Positions 45,495-55,367 of a stretch of DNA of 64,000 bases are shown in pieces (the first letter of the stretch is position 1; every line of letters begins with the position of its first letter). Both the position numbers and the translations under genes were made by a program. Location of the stretch: contig JAKAGV010000010.1 of the NCBI GenBank assembly GCA_021815405.1, positions 124,001 through 188,000 on the forward strand, given 5' to 3'. A model generated the notes under the pieces. That model worked only from the letters and a program-made list of their open reading frames with translations. It searched no databases and had not been told where the DNA came from. The DNA comes from Bacteroidota bacterium (GTDB lineage: Bacteria > Bacteroidota > Ignavibacteria > Ignavibacteriales > Ignavibacteriaceae).

Positions 45495-46049
45495 ATGTTA
45501 GAAATGAATTCAATCGGTTTAATCGAAATGGGAAGTATTGCTTCGGGAATGCAGGCAGCGGATATTATGCTGAAGACTTCTGATGTGGAATTAATTTTAT
45601 CGAGGACAATCTGTTCCGGCAAATATATGACTCTGATAGGCGGCGATGTCGCTGCTGTAAATTCCGCTGTGAACCATGCTGTTGAAACTATCGGATTCGG
45701 CGTGATAGATTTTTTTGTAATTCCAAATGTTCACCGGACAATCTTCCCTGCAATTTCCGGACACAACAATGTTGAAATGCTTGAAGCTCTGGGAATTGTA
45801 GAATCATATTCGGTTGCTTCTTTAATTGAAGGCGCCGATGCCGCAGTGAAAGCAGCAAATGTAAAATTGATTGAAGTTCGATTGGCGATGGCTCTTGGCG
45901 GCAAAGCTTTCTTCTCAGTCACTGGAGAAGTGGCAGCAGTTTCAAGCGCTGTGGAAGCGGGCGCGAAGGTTGTCGCTGATAAAGGATTACTCGTCAACAA
46001 AGTGGTAATCGCAAACCCAAGACAGGAACTTCTTTCCGAAATGATCTAA
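45495..46049 (+). CDS. pduT: PduT-like trimeric microcompartment shell protein (double BMC) with Fe-S cysteine
   Basis: 184 residues with two BMC domains: about 7-90 (IGLIEMGSIASGMQAADIML … GGDVAAVNSAV) and about 101-178 (ALGIVESYSVASLIEGADAA … VTGEVAAVSSAV). It matches Salmonella PduT over its length. C40 in LSRTICSGKYMTLIGGD sits where PduT Cys38 binds a [4Fe-4S] cluster in the pore of the trimer, so electron passage across a shell is plausible. Follows PduS by 9 bases. No hexameric shell or vertex gene, and no aldehyde- or diol-using enzyme, is in the window. Confidence 0.9.
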   Translation: MLEMNSIGLIEMGSIASGMQAADIMLKTSDVELILSRTICSGKYMTLIGGDVAAVNSAVNHAVETIGFGVIDFFVIPNVHRTIFPAISGHNNVEMLEALGIVESYSVASLIEGADAAVKAANVKLIEVRLAMALGGKAFFSVTGEVAAVSSAVEAGAKVVADKGLLVNKVVIANPRQELLSEMI

Positions 46050-46080
46050 CTCCATTTTTTCAAAATCAATTTTGCTAAGA

Positions 46081-47094
46081 TTAGATTCTATCACTGTTAA
46101 ACTTCTCCGATAGCTTTATAAACGGTTTTTTCAAAATTAATTTTAACATGTTGCTTCGCCAAGAAACTTTCAATAAAGTTAAAATAGTTAGTTTTGGTTT
46201 GCAGCAAATGTAAACATCCTTCCATCTTGGTGAAAACTTATTTTTGAAGTTATACAAACCGAAAAAATTGTAAGCGAACTTTAGTCTTCTTCCGGTGTAA
46301 TTTATAAGAAACTCCTTTGAAAATGGTTTGGAATCATAAACCACATAAGGTACTTCCCCAAGACTCCATGAAATTGCACCTTCCCTTTTCAATATTTCAC
46401 AAATCTTAAACACAAGCGTTTCCATTGTTCCTCTTAGAGAATTTTTCCTTCGAAGAATTAATTCCGTAATCACCTTTCCGTCTTCTTTTGGAGCGATTGT
46501 AATTCCACCTTGCCATTCTCCCTTCGCATCTTTAAAAACAAACAGCCGGGAAGCTGCAATAAATTTGTCATTAAAAAAATGCTTGAGTTGAGGCTCATGC
46601 CCGTGGGCGCAATGTTTTTTAAATTCTTCCAACACTAAAGCATTTTCCTCCGAGTAAGGAATCTCTTCAACCGTTCCGTGTCTTAATCCTGATTTGACCA
46701 ATTCGATTAAAGATCTTTTATTAAAATGAACTCCGTTTAAATCTAAAATTGCTTCCCTGCCTACTTTAATTGCTTCAAATTTATTTTTTACAAAAAAAGG
46801 AACAAGCTCATCACTGCAGCTACTGATGAATACGGGAATGTCATCCAAAAATATTTTGTTATATATCTCCAGCGGAACAATATCAAATCTATACTGAGGA
46901 TTGTTAATCCAGATAATACTTTTATCTTTTCGATTAATAATTTGGGGAAGTTCAATTCCAAAAATTTTGATCCTTCGATGGTTATTCCTTAAAATAAACG
47001 CCGAAAGCTTTTCATCAATTTCAAAATTGTATGATAAAACTTCCCTGTTGACCGATGCATTTATTATTCTATCAGAAATCACAATGGTCTCCAC
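46081..47094 (-). CDS. DUF2156 / phosphatidylglycerol lysyltransferase C-domain-like protein
   Basis: 337 residues, soluble, without the membrane flippase part of MprF. Tandem GNAT-like halves; motifs VGREAILDLNG (about 110-120), HFNKRSLIELVKSGLRHG (about 123-140), GGITIAP, and ISWSLGEVPYVVY with LYNFKNKFSPRW near the end, which correspond to the MprF catalytic domain. MprF moves lysine or alanine from tRNA to lipid; stand-alone domains may use other acceptors, so the substrate is unknown. Convergent with pduT. Confidence 0.7.
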   Translation of the reverse strand: METIVISDRIINASVNREVLSYNFEIDEKLSAFILRNNHRRIKIFGIELPQIINRKDKSIIWINNPQYRFDIVPLEIYNKIFLDDIPVFISSCSDELVPFFVKNKFEAIKVGREAILDLNGVHFNKRSLIELVKSGLRHGTVEEIPYSEENALVLEEFKKHCAHGHEPQLKHFFNDKFIAASRLFVFKDAKGEWQGGITIAPKEDGKVITELILRRKNSLRGTMETLVFKICEILKREGAISWSLGEVPYVVYDSKPFSKEFLINYTGRRLKFAYNFFGLYNFKNKFSPRWKDVYICCKPKLTILTLLKVSWRSNMLKLILKKPFIKLSEKFNSDRI

Positions 47095-47198
47095 TCTGAT
47101 TTACTTGAAATATGAAATGAAATCGTCTCATGAGGTATGAAGCAGATACGGAGTGTTATAAAAATTACCGAAGACTCCTTTGCAATCTTTAATTTTAT

Positions 47199-47666
47199 TC
47201 AAGTCCTTTTTGACTCACGGATAAATTGTATGTAATCAGTATATGCCGGTGTCTTTCCAATCTTTCGAACTTCTCTGGCAATCTGAGCACGATGATATGA
47301 TGAATGCATGAAAACATGAGTCAGCACATCTTCGATTGTATTTGAGAAATCTATACCTTTTGAGTTTTTATATGCAATCATGTTCTCAAATTCTGTTTCA
47401 AGCTTTGCACTAATAAAATCAGAATAGGCTTTTGCATTTTCCTGCCATTGTCTGTTGCATTCGGCAAGACGCAGAGTCTTCCAGAAATTCATTCCGGAAT
47501 AATCACCCGACTTTAATCTGATCATCCATATTTGTTCCGATAAAACAATGTGGGAAAGAAGCTTCAATACGGATTCATCTGAAATATTTTGGTCGCGCAA
47601 GCTTAATGTTAACCGCTCGTTTGCCCATGAGTTATACTTGGCAAGCTTAGACAAATATTCTTTCAT
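47199..47666 (-). CDS. DinB family protein
   Basis: 155 residues, four-helix bundle. Metal-ligand histidines fit the DinB triad: H39 in LLSHIVLSEQ, and H121 and H125 in HSSYHRAQI. Many members are stress-induced or thiol-dependent (bacillithiol/mycothiol) transferases; none can be specified here. GGAGGTAAAG precedes the ATG. It stands between divergent or convergent genes, not in an operon. Confidence 0.88.
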   Translation of the reverse strand: MKEYLSKLAKYNSWANERLTLSLRDQNISDESVLKLLSHIVLSEQIWMIRLKSGDYSGMNFWKTLRLAECNRQWQENAKAYSDFISAKLETEFENMIAYKNSKGIDFSNTIEDVLTHVFMHSSYHRAQIAREVRKIGKTPAYTDYIQFIRESKRT

Positions 47667-47876
47667 ACTTTACCTCCGCAGAGTTAAGTGAAAAATTTTC
47701 TTATTTAAAATAACTTTAAAAGATTAAAGTAGAAAGGAACTTATTAGCTAAAGTGATTTTCAATTCAATTTAAATTTTAACTTTTTGATGTGAAGTTAAA
47801 AAGACCGAACCCTTTACAAATGTATTACCGTTTATCTTACAAGTTGCTATATTTGATTTGACAAATAAATAAAACA

Positions 47877-48425
47877 ATGCTTAGTCTAAAAGTTGACGAA
47901 GAAATATTTCTTAAAGAATTAGAAATAAAAAATGCGAACGCATTGTTTGAGCTTATTGATTCCGGCAGAATCTATTTGAGAGAATGGCTGTCATGGGTCG
48001 ACGAGACAAACGCAATTGAAGATTCGATTTTATACATCCAATCCGTTTCCCAAGGAGATGTTTATACCGGCAGATACGTTCTTGAAATTTGGTATAAGAA
48101 CAAGTTTGCAGGCTTAATTGATTTCCACAACGGCAACAAAATAAATATGGCGATTGAGATTGGATACTGGTTAGGAGAACGGTATCAGGGGAAAGGAATA
48201 ATTACGCGCTCATGTAAGAAATGTATCGATTACGCTTTTGAAGAAATGGGTTTCAACAGAATAATTATAAAATGCGCTGTAGGAAATTTAAAGAGTCAGG
48301 CTATTCCGAAAAGGCTCGGGTTTAAATTTGAAGGCATTGAAAGAGAAGGACAAAACTTAAATGGTCGCTTCATCGATCTTGTTGTCTTTTCAAAATTAAA
48401 AAGGGAGTGGAACCAAATTAGCTGA
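47877..48425 (+). CDS. RimJ/RimL-type GNAT acetyltransferase
   Basis: 182 residues. GNAT motif A is IGYWLGERYQGKGIITRSCK (about 99-118), with the acetyl-CoA loop RYQGKG; the C-terminal KSQAIPKRLGFKFEGIEREG and the start LRELEIKNANALFELID-like pattern are typical of the RimL subgroup. Likely N-acetylates a ribosomal protein or a small amine; the acceptor is unknown. Divergently oriented relative to dinB with a 210-base gap. Confidence 0.9.
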   Translation: MLSLKVDEEIFLKELEIKNANALFELIDSGRIYLREWLSWVDETNAIEDSILYIQSVSQGDVYTGRYVLEIWYKNKFAGLIDFHNGNKINMAIEIGYWLGERYQGKGIITRSCKKCIDYAFEEMGFNRIIIKCAVGNLKSQAIPKRLGFKFEGIEREGQNLNGRFIDLVVFSKLKREWNQIS

Positions 48426-48512
48426 GAAAAAAATAAGAACTATTCTTTAATAAAGAAATTGTGAAAAGGTTTTTCCAAATTCACTACTTAATTTTGCGGC
48501 AAGACTTTTTGA

Positions 48513-50039
48513 TTAATCTTTAATATTCCAACTGCAGCCTGAGCCGCTGATAAGCTCATATGCCGCCTCAGGTCCCCATGTGCCGGAAGCATAATTCGGA
48601 ACTTTCATCCACGGTTCGGATTCCCATTTCTTGATGACTGGATCTATGATTGACCAGGCTTTATAAATCCAGTCGCCATGCGGAAACAAAGTCTGATCAC
48701 CTTTCATTGCATCGAACAGAAGCCACTGATAAGCGCTTGGCGGTTCTGCTATATTAAAGGCAGTGTCATATTGAAAATTTAAATTCACTGGACGAAGATG
48801 CAGTTCAGCTCCCGGCTGCTTTGCCATGAATGTATAAACAATTCCTTCATTAGGTTGAAGTCGAAATGTAAGAACATTCTTATGCATTGCACTTCTCGCA
48901 TAAGTAGGGAACATTGAATGCGGAGTCGGCTTAAACTGAATCGTAACTTCAGTCAATTTTCCTTTTAATCTTTTCCCGGTTCTTAAAAAGAAAGGAACAC
49001 CAGCCCACCTCCAATTATCGATCATTATTTTAAAGGCAGCAAACGTTGGAGTTATAGAATCATTAGCCACATTCTTCTCGCTGCGGTATGCCGGAACTTT
49101 AACACTGTTTATTTCGCCAGCATCATATTGTCCGAGGACGCAGTCTTTTTCAGGATCAATCTTACAGATCGAGTTTAGAACTTTTACTGTTTCCATTCTA
49201 AGAGAAGCATCATAATTAACCGGGGGCTCAATTGCGGTAATGCATAAGAGCTGCAGCAGATGGTTCTGAACCATATCTCTCAGGATGCCTGTAGTTTCAT
49301 AAAAATTTCCGCGTGTACCGATTCCTAATTCTTCGGCAACAGTTATTTGAACGTTCTCGATATAATTGCGGTTCCATATCGGCTCAAAACCCGGATTTGC
49401 AAACCGGAAGACAAGCATATTCTGCACCGTCTCTTTTCCAAGATAATGATCAACACGGAAAATTTGATTTTCGGAAAAAACTTTGTGGATGTCTTCGTCA
49501 AGCATATGCGCAGAATTTTCATCGCGACCAAAAGGCTTTTCAATAATGACGCGCCTCCAGCCCGTATTGCTTTTAGCCAATGAAACTTCGCCGAGCCGCT
49601 TTATAATTATGCTGTAATCCTGCGGTGGAGTTGCAAGGTGAAATAAAACATTATCTGCAATATTCAAATCATGCTGAAGTTTTTTGATCTTATCTCTTAA
49701 CTTCGAATAGGAAGATGAGGCAGCATCATTGAAATCTCCTTTTACATAAAACATTTTTTGAGAGAATTCATTCCATTCTTTTTCGCCGCAGTCGCTTATT
49801 TTCTTCATTGAAGATTTCATTTCGCTTCGAAAGAAATCATCATCCCACTCTCGTCTTGCAAATCCGATGATAGCAAACTGCTTAGGCATTAAACCATTGC
49901 AATTGAGTGCAAACAAAGATGGAATTAGCTCACGATGTGTTAAATCTCCGGTTACACCAAAAATAACTACAATGCATGGTTCCGGCGGAATCGCCTTCGG
50001 GGCAACTGCTTTCACAACTTCAACATACTCTTCACTCAT
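48513..50039 (-). CDS. zwf: Glucose-6-phosphate 1-dehydrogenase
   Basis: 508 residues. First step of the oxidative pentose-phosphate pathway. NADP-binding [16 protein letters not shown] at 28-43, IIEKPFGRD at about 165-173, and the active site RVDHYLGKE at 195-203 with the catalytic His, plus [20 protein letters not shown] lies ahead of the ATG. It follows tal-pgi by 102 bases on the same strand, and tkt lies further upstream, so three central-carbon genes are clustered. Confidence 0.96.
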   Translation of the reverse strand: MSEEYVEVVKAVAPKAIPPEPCIVVIFGVTGDLTHRELIPSLFALNCNGLMPKQFAIIGFARREWDDDFFRSEMKSSMKKISDCGEKEWNEFSQKMFYVKGDFNDAASSSYSKLRDKIKKLQHDLNIADNVLFHLATPPQDYSIIIKRLGEVSLAKSNTGWRRVIIEKPFGRDENSAHMLDEDIHKVFSENQIFRVDHYLGKETVQNMLVFRFANPGFEPIWNRNYIENVQITVAEELGIGTRGNFYETTGILRDMVQNHLLQLLCITAIEPPVNYDASLRMETVKVLNSICKIDPEKDCVLGQYDAGEINSVKVPAYRSEKNVANDSITPTFAAFKIMIDNWRWAGVPFFLRTGKRLKGKLTEVTIQFKPTPHSMFPTYARSAMHKNVLTFRLQPNEGIVYTFMAKQPGAELHLRPVNLNFQYDTAFNIAEPPSAYQWLLFDAMKGDQTLFPHGDWIYKAWSIIDPVIKKWESEPWMKVPNYASGTWGPEAAYELISGSGCSWNIKD

Positions 50040-50141
50040 ACAATCTCCTTAGCTTCACTAATACGATATAAAATTATTTTATCTACTACTTATAATTATA
50101 CCGTTACCACTCATCATTAATAAATCATTTTTCAAATCAAA

Positions 50142-52985
50142 TTACTTCAGTATCTCTGCAAGCTTTTTCAAATTTCCTTCAACATCATTTCCAAGATGGA
50201 TTCTGATAACACGACGCTCATGAGTGTTCAGAGATCTGAAATCGCCTAAAGCCTGAGCGTGCTGTAATGTTGCAAATCCAAATTCTTTAACCGGTATCGC
50301 AATCTCTTCTTCAGCATCGGCAGTTAGAAGTAAAAATACTCCGGTATTAGCTCCGCCTTTATGAAGCTGACCGGTAGAATGCAAATACCTTGGTCCATAG
50401 CCTAAGGTTGTTGCAACCTCATAACGGTCACGCAAGCTTGTACGAATGGTTTGAAGATGCTTATGTCTTGCCGGAGTCTGAAGGAAATAGCCGAGAAGTG
50501 AAATATAATCAGGCGCTTTTGCAAGCTTTAAGAATGAACTGAGAAAATCTTTTGCATTCTTACGATGACCGTCAAACAGCCAGCCTGCCGACTCTTCACA
50601 ATAAATCGAAATACCATTGGTGCTGACAACGGGCTGGTCTTCAACGAATTGTCTCTTCTCTTTCCATTCGGCAAGAATCTCATTCGTATTCTTTTTGCTT
50701 TCGGCAACATTCGGCTGATCAAAAGCATTTATCCCGATAATTACTCCGGCAGTTGCAGTGGCAATTTCCCAGCGAAGATATTCTGCACCAAGAGCAAGTT
50801 TATCTTTTATTTCAATCCTTGCAACCGGATGACCTGCTTTTTCCAATGGGGCCAGCTTCTTTTCATCGGCAGAAGTTTCATCATCGGAGGTATAAATGTA
50901 AACGAACATGCGGTCGTTGGAATAATTATCAGGGCTGCCAAGTTTTTCACTTTCAATAGGAAGCAATCCTTTTCCAATCTTGCCAGTACTTTCTGCAATT
51001 AGCTGCTCAACCCAGAGCCCGAAATTGCTGATCGATTTACTCATAACAAATGTTACTTTGTCGCGTTTCAATTTATAATTCACACCAAGGAAAGTTCCGA
51101 GTGCAACTCCGGGATTTGAATCCGGCGGAACAAACTGACCGCAGCTTTGCATCATTTGATGTGCAAGATTCAAGACTTTCTTAACATCAATTCCGATCAA
51201 TGCCATCGGCACCAAACCAAAGAATGACAACGCGGAATATCTTCCTCCGAACTCAATAGGATTTTCAAATACGTGCCGGAATTTTCTTTCAGCCGCTTCC
51301 TTCATTAAAGAAGTTCCCGGATCGGTAATAGCTACAAAATGTTCCCCAACTGATTTTCCAACTTGATTTTTTGTCAGTTCGTAAAAGTAATGATCAAAGC
51401 ATGAAGTCTCCAGTGTTGTTCCTGATTTACTGGAAACTATGAATAGTGTTTTGCTTAAATCAATTTTTGATTCGAGTTCTTTAACTGCTGCCGGATCAGT
51501 ATTATCCAAAACAAATAGCTGTAAAAATCCTTGCTTAACTCCGAAAGTTGCTGCTGAAACTTCCGGGCAGAGGCTGCTGCCTCCCATTCCAAGAACTACG
51601 GCAAATTTATATTTAGCAGTTTTCACTTCTTTAACAAGATTTTCTATTTCATATGATTTATTTAAGAAGTATTCCATGCTGTCTAACCAACCAAGACGAA
51701 TCTTAATTTCTTTTATCTGATCAGGATCGTCGGACCAAAGATATGGATCCTTTGCAAACAACCGTCGTGTATATTGTTTCTCATTCAAAGATTTCATTGC
51801 CGCAGAAGCTTCGGATTTACCTTTGGCAAAATTGATTGTTTGTTTACCGATGTTGGCGCTTAAAATTTCATCCCGCTTCTTTGAGATGGATTTCATCAGA
51901 TTGTCATACGGCTCAATAAATTTCTGGATTGCTTCATTAAGAAGCTGCTGAGTTACAAAGTCGATATCGATTCCTATTTTCTTTAAGTCATCAATAGCCT
52001 TATAAGCTTCATTCAAATTTTTTTCGATAGTATTATCTTCAAGCTTCCCATGATCGGCGAATGCATCAATAGTCTCATCCGGGAGCGTATTTACAGTATC
52101 GCGACCGATTAGAGTCTCGACATACTTAACATCATTGTACAGAGGATCTTTGGTGCTTGTGCTTGCCCAGAGCGGTCTTTGTACCTTAGCACCAAGCTCA
52201 ACCAATTTATCCCAGCGCTCGCCAAAAAATATTCTTTTAAAACTTTGGTAGGCGATCTTAGCATTTGCAATGGCTGCTTTACCGAAAAGGCGCTCAGGCT
52301 TAATTGAATTGTCGTCGAATTTACCCGGAACAACCAAATGACCGAGGAGCTGGTCGGTCAAGACATCAATTCTACTTAAGAAGAAACTTGCTACAGATCT
52401 GACCTCCTTAATTGATTTGCCTTCAGCAGCACGTCGTTCAAGAGCTTTAATATAAGCATGCGCAACAGCCTCGTAACTTTGAATTGAAAACAGCAAAGTG
52501 ATATTAACGTTAATTCCCTCATACAACATTTCTTCAATTGCCGGAACGCCTTCCGAAGTTCCGGGAATTTTAATATAACAATTAGGACGATTCACTTTTT
52601 TGAAAAGTCTTCTTGCTTCAACCATCGTACCTTCAGTGTCGCGGGCAAGATAAGGAGAGACCTCGATGCTTACAAAACCGTCTACACCTTCGGAATTATC
52701 GAACACAGGGCGGAGAATATCGCAAGCATCCTGAACATCCTTAACAGTCAGTTCTTCATAAATTTCATGCACACCTTTTTTCTGATTTACGAGCTGTTTA
52801 ATTTGAGCATCGTAATCATTGCCGCTCGTAATTGCTTTGTTGAATATGCTTGGATTGGAAGTGATACCGCGAAGCCCTTGCTGAACCACCCTCTTCTTTA
52901 TCTCACCGCCTTTAATTTTACCGTGCGTCAAGTTATCAAGCCAATAACTCTGACCGTAATTTATCAATTCTGTTAAAGTGTTCAT
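50142..52985 (-). CDS. tal-pgi: Bifunctional transaldolase / glucose-6-phosphate isomerase
   Basis: 947 residues. Residues about 1-365 are transaldolase (ITSNPSIFNKAI, Schiff-base K139 in NCYIKIPGT, GINVNITLLFS). Residues about 400-947 are phosphoglucose isomerase (FAVVLGMGGSSLCPEV, sugar-phosphate motif VSSKSGTTLETS, GGRYSALSFFG). Such fusions are known in some bacteria and would channel fructose 6-phosphate between the enzymes. AGGAGAATAAT precedes the ATG. The order tkt, tal-pgi, zwf on one strand supports a shared role. Confidence 0.95.
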   Translation of the reverse strand: MNTLTELINYGQSYWLDNLTHGKIKGGEIKKRVVQQGLRGITSNPSIFNKAITSGNDYDAQIKQLVNQKKGVHEIYEELTVKDVQDACDILRPVFDNSEGVDGFVSIEVSPYLARDTEGTMVEARRLFKKVNRPNCYIKIPGTSEGVPAIEEMLYEGINVNITLLFSIQSYEAVAHAYIKALERRAAEGKSIKEVRSVASFFLSRIDVLTDQLLGHLVVPGKFDDNSIKPERLFGKAAIANAKIAYQSFKRIFFGERWDKLVELGAKVQRPLWASTSTKDPLYNDVKYVETLIGRDTVNTLPDETIDAFADHGKLEDNTIEKNLNEAYKAIDDLKKIGIDIDFVTQQLLNEAIQKFIEPYDNLMKSISKKRDEILSANIGKQTINFAKGKSEASAAMKSLNEKQYTRRLFAKDPYLWSDDPDQIKEIKIRLGWLDSMEYFLNKSYEIENLVKEVKTAKYKFAVVLGMGGSSLCPEVSAATFGVKQGFLQLFVLDNTDPAAVKELESKIDLSKTLFIVSSKSGTTLETSCFDHYFYELTKNQVGKSVGEHFVAITDPGTSLMKEAAERKFRHVFENPIEFGGRYSALSFFGLVPMALIGIDVKKVLNLAHQMMQSCGQFVPPDSNPGVALGTFLGVNYKLKRDKVTFVMSKSISNFGLWVEQLIAESTGKIGKGLLPIESEKLGSPDNYSNDRMFVYIYTSDDETSADEKKLAPLEKAGHPVARIEIKDKLALGAEYLRWEIATATAGVIIGINAFDQPNVAESKKNTNEILAEWKEKRQFVEDQPVVSTNGISIYCEESAGWLFDGHRKNAKDFLSSFLKLAKAPDYISLLGYFLQTPARHKHLQTIRTSLRDRYEVATTLGYGPRYLHSTGQLHKGGANTGVFLLLTADAEEEIAIPVKEFGFATLQHAQALGDFRSLNTHERRVIRIHLGNDVEGNLKKLAEILK

Positions 52986-53143
52986 ATTATTCTCCTAAAT
53001 TTCATTTTTAAAATTGTTGCGCCTTAAAAAGATAAAATTCACTGCGGAAATATAACTCAAAAATAAATTCTTAGTTGGGAATTTTTAATCATTCAATACA
53101 TGACTGCTGCTTTTCTCGTGCTCATGTCGGGATATAAATTGAT

Positions 53144-55165
53144 TTATCTCCCAATCAATGATTTAGCTTTTGATACAATGTTCTCCACTGTAAATCCGTA
53201 ATGCTTAAACAATTCATTCAAAGGTGCGCTTGCGCCGAATTTACTTATTCCAATTACATCGCCATTATCGCCAACCCATTCGCACCAGCCAAAAGGTGAG
53301 CCGGCTTCGACTGCAAGCCGCGCCTTTACAGACGGAGGTAAAACTTCATCCCGGTATTTCTGAGCCTGAGCCTTAAATAATTCCCAGCTCGGCATGCTTA
53401 CTACTCTTGCATCAATTCCTTCACTTATCAATTTTGTTTGAGCTTCAATAATTAATTGAACTTCCGAACCGCTGGCAATTAAAATTATATCAGGAGATTT
53501 TCCTTTTTCTCTCGAAAGGATATAAGCGCCTTTGAAAACGCCCTCGGCACCTGCAGTTTTATTACGATCAAATATAGGCAGTTTCTGGCGTGTAAGGACT
53601 AAAATTGTCGGACCGTCTTTCCTCATCAAAGCCGCACGCCATGCATAAGCCGTTTCATTAGCATCTGCGGGACGTATAATGCACATATGCGGCATAGCTC
53701 TTAGCGATGCGAGATGCTCAACCGGCTGATGAGTTGGTCCATCTTCGCCAAGACCAATTGAATCATGTGTCATTACATAAATAACCGGAAGCTCCATTAA
53801 TGCTGCAAGCCTTATTGCAGGCCGCGCATAATCTGTAAAAATAAAAAATGTAGAAGCGAACGCACGGAGACCGCCATGCAAAGTAATTCCCGATGAAGCG
53901 GCACACATTCCATGCTCGCGGACTCCCCAGGCAATATTTCTATTAGAATATTTTCCTTTTTCCAGATAACCGGAAATTTTCATAATCGTGTCGGTGGAAG
54001 GAGAAAGATCACCGCTGCCTCCGATAAGCCATGGAATGTTCTCCACGAATGCATTTATAACTTTGCTCGATGACGTACGTGTTGCCATTGCTCCATCTGT
54101 TGGTTTGAATACAGGAATATTTTTATCCCAACCTTCCGGCAAATCGGCTTTTAATGCTGATTCAAATTGCAAAGCAAGATCAGGATATTTCGTTTTGTAA
54201 TCATTATATTTTTTATGCCATTCCTCTTCCAAAGATTTACCGGCTTCAATTGCCTCATGCATATGCTCCAAAGCTTTTTCAGGAACTAAAAATTTTTCAT
54301 CTTCTGGCCAGCCATAGAATTTTTTCGTAAGCTTAACTTCCTCTTCTCCCAGCGGTGAGCCATGCGATTCAGAAGTATCCTGCTTGTGCGGGCTTCCATA
54401 TCCGATGTGAGTCCTAACTAAAATAAGAGAAGGCTTATCTTTAACATTCTTTGCTTTTGTAATTGCGTCAGATAGTAAATCCAGATTATTTGCGTTGTCT
54501 CCTACATTTTGCACATGCCAGTTATACCCTTCAAACCGCATCGCCACATTATCGGTATAAGCTAACTCAGTATTCCCTTCTATGCTGATGTGGTTATCGT
54601 CGTATATAAAAATTAATTTCCCTAGACCGAGATGACCTGCTAAAGATGCAGCTTCGTTTGACGCCCCTTCCATAAAATCGCCGTCACTGCAGAAGACATA
54701 AGTATAGTGATCGACAATATTAAATCCCTCGCGGTTAAATTTTTCTGCAAGATGAGCTTCAGCCATAGCCATTCCCACCGAAGTCATTATGCCTTGACCG
54801 AGTGGTCCGGTAGTTGTTTCTACACCGGGAGTAAGTCCGTGTTCAGGATGACCTGGAGTTATACTTCCCCATTGCCTGAAATTTTTTATGTCATCCAAAG
54901 TTAAGCCAAAGCCGCATAAATAAAGCATCGAATATAGAAGCATTGCTGCGTGACCGTTGGAGAGAATAAAACGATCGCGATTAAACCAATTTGGATTTTT
55001 AGGATTGAATTTTAAAAATTTTTTCCAAAGGACGTATGCGGAAGGCGCCAGTGCCATCGGTGCACCTGGGTGCCCTGAATTTGCCTTCTGAACAGCATCC
55101 ATTGATAATGTTCTGATTGTATTTATAGTCAGTTCTTCAATTGTCATTTTTTCGAGCGAAGCCAT
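53144..55165 (-). CDS. tkt: Transketolase
   Basis: 673 residues. N-terminus EELTINTIRTLSMDAVQKAN, then NSGHPGAPMALAPSAYVLW, thiamine-diphosphate motif FCSDGDFMEGASNEAASLAG (GDG-type, with the NxxN Mg2+ site), TPGHPEHGLTPGVETTTGPL, and the pyrimidine domain from about 355 (WGVREHGMCAASSG, DSIGLGEDGPTHQPVE). Moves two-carbon units in the non-oxidative pentose-phosphate pathway. First gene of the tkt, tal-pgi, zwf group; AGGTAGGTGAA lies upstream. Confidence 0.96.
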   Translation of the reverse strand: MASLEKMTIEELTINTIRTLSMDAVQKANSGHPGAPMALAPSAYVLWKKFLKFNPKNPNWFNRDRFILSNGHAAMLLYSMLYLCGFGLTLDDIKNFRQWGSITPGHPEHGLTPGVETTTGPLGQGIMTSVGMAMAEAHLAEKFNREGFNIVDHYTYVFCSDGDFMEGASNEAASLAGHLGLGKLIFIYDDNHISIEGNTELAYTDNVAMRFEGYNWHVQNVGDNANNLDLLSDAITKAKNVKDKPSLILVRTHIGYGSPHKQDTSESHGSPLGEEEVKLTKKFYGWPEDEKFLVPEKALEHMHEAIEAGKSLEEEWHKKYNDYKTKYPDLALQFESALKADLPEGWDKNIPVFKPTDGAMATRTSSSKVINAFVENIPWLIGGSGDLSPSTDTIMKISGYLEKGKYSNRNIAWGVREHGMCAASSGITLHGGLRAFASTFFIFTDYARPAIRLAALMELPVIYVMTHDSIGLGEDGPTHQPVEHLASLRAMPHMCIIRPADANETAYAWRAALMRKDGPTILVLTRQKLPIFDRNKTAGAEGVFKGAYILSREKGKSPDIILIASGSEVQLIIEAQTKLISEGIDARVVSMPSWELFKAQAQKYRDEVLPPSVKARLAVEAGSPFGWCEWVGDNGDVIGISKFGASAPLNELFKHYGFTVENIVSKAKSLIGR

Positions 55166-55314
55166 TTCACCTACCTTTCAATTCGTAAGTCCTTTAAAAT
55201 TACGACTGAATTAACCTAAACTATGTAACATATATCAAAAGGAGGTTAGTAGATAAGTTGCATTATCTTTTTAGATATGTTTTCGATAAATAATTCGATC
55301 TTGAATAATCTTAG

Positions 55315-55343
55315 AAAATTAATGACTGCTGAATGAAGTCATT
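55315..55343 (-). terminator. Weak stem-loop after the lhgO gene
   Basis: On the minus strand AATGACT and AGTCATT form a 7-bp stem around a 9-base loop, followed by AATTTTCT, about 25 bases after the stop codon. Low G+C makes it a weak candidate. Confidence 0.35.
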
Positions 55344-55367
55344 TCCGCATTCAAATTGAAACTAAAA

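Noticed and set aside
50565-51002. 145-codon open frame antisense to tal-pgi
   Set aside because: Lies inside the isomerase domain coding sequence and has no homology that I recognise.
53100-53143. Hairpin around ATGACTGCTGC after tkt as terminator
   Set aside because: Pairing is imperfect with no T-tract on the tkt strand.
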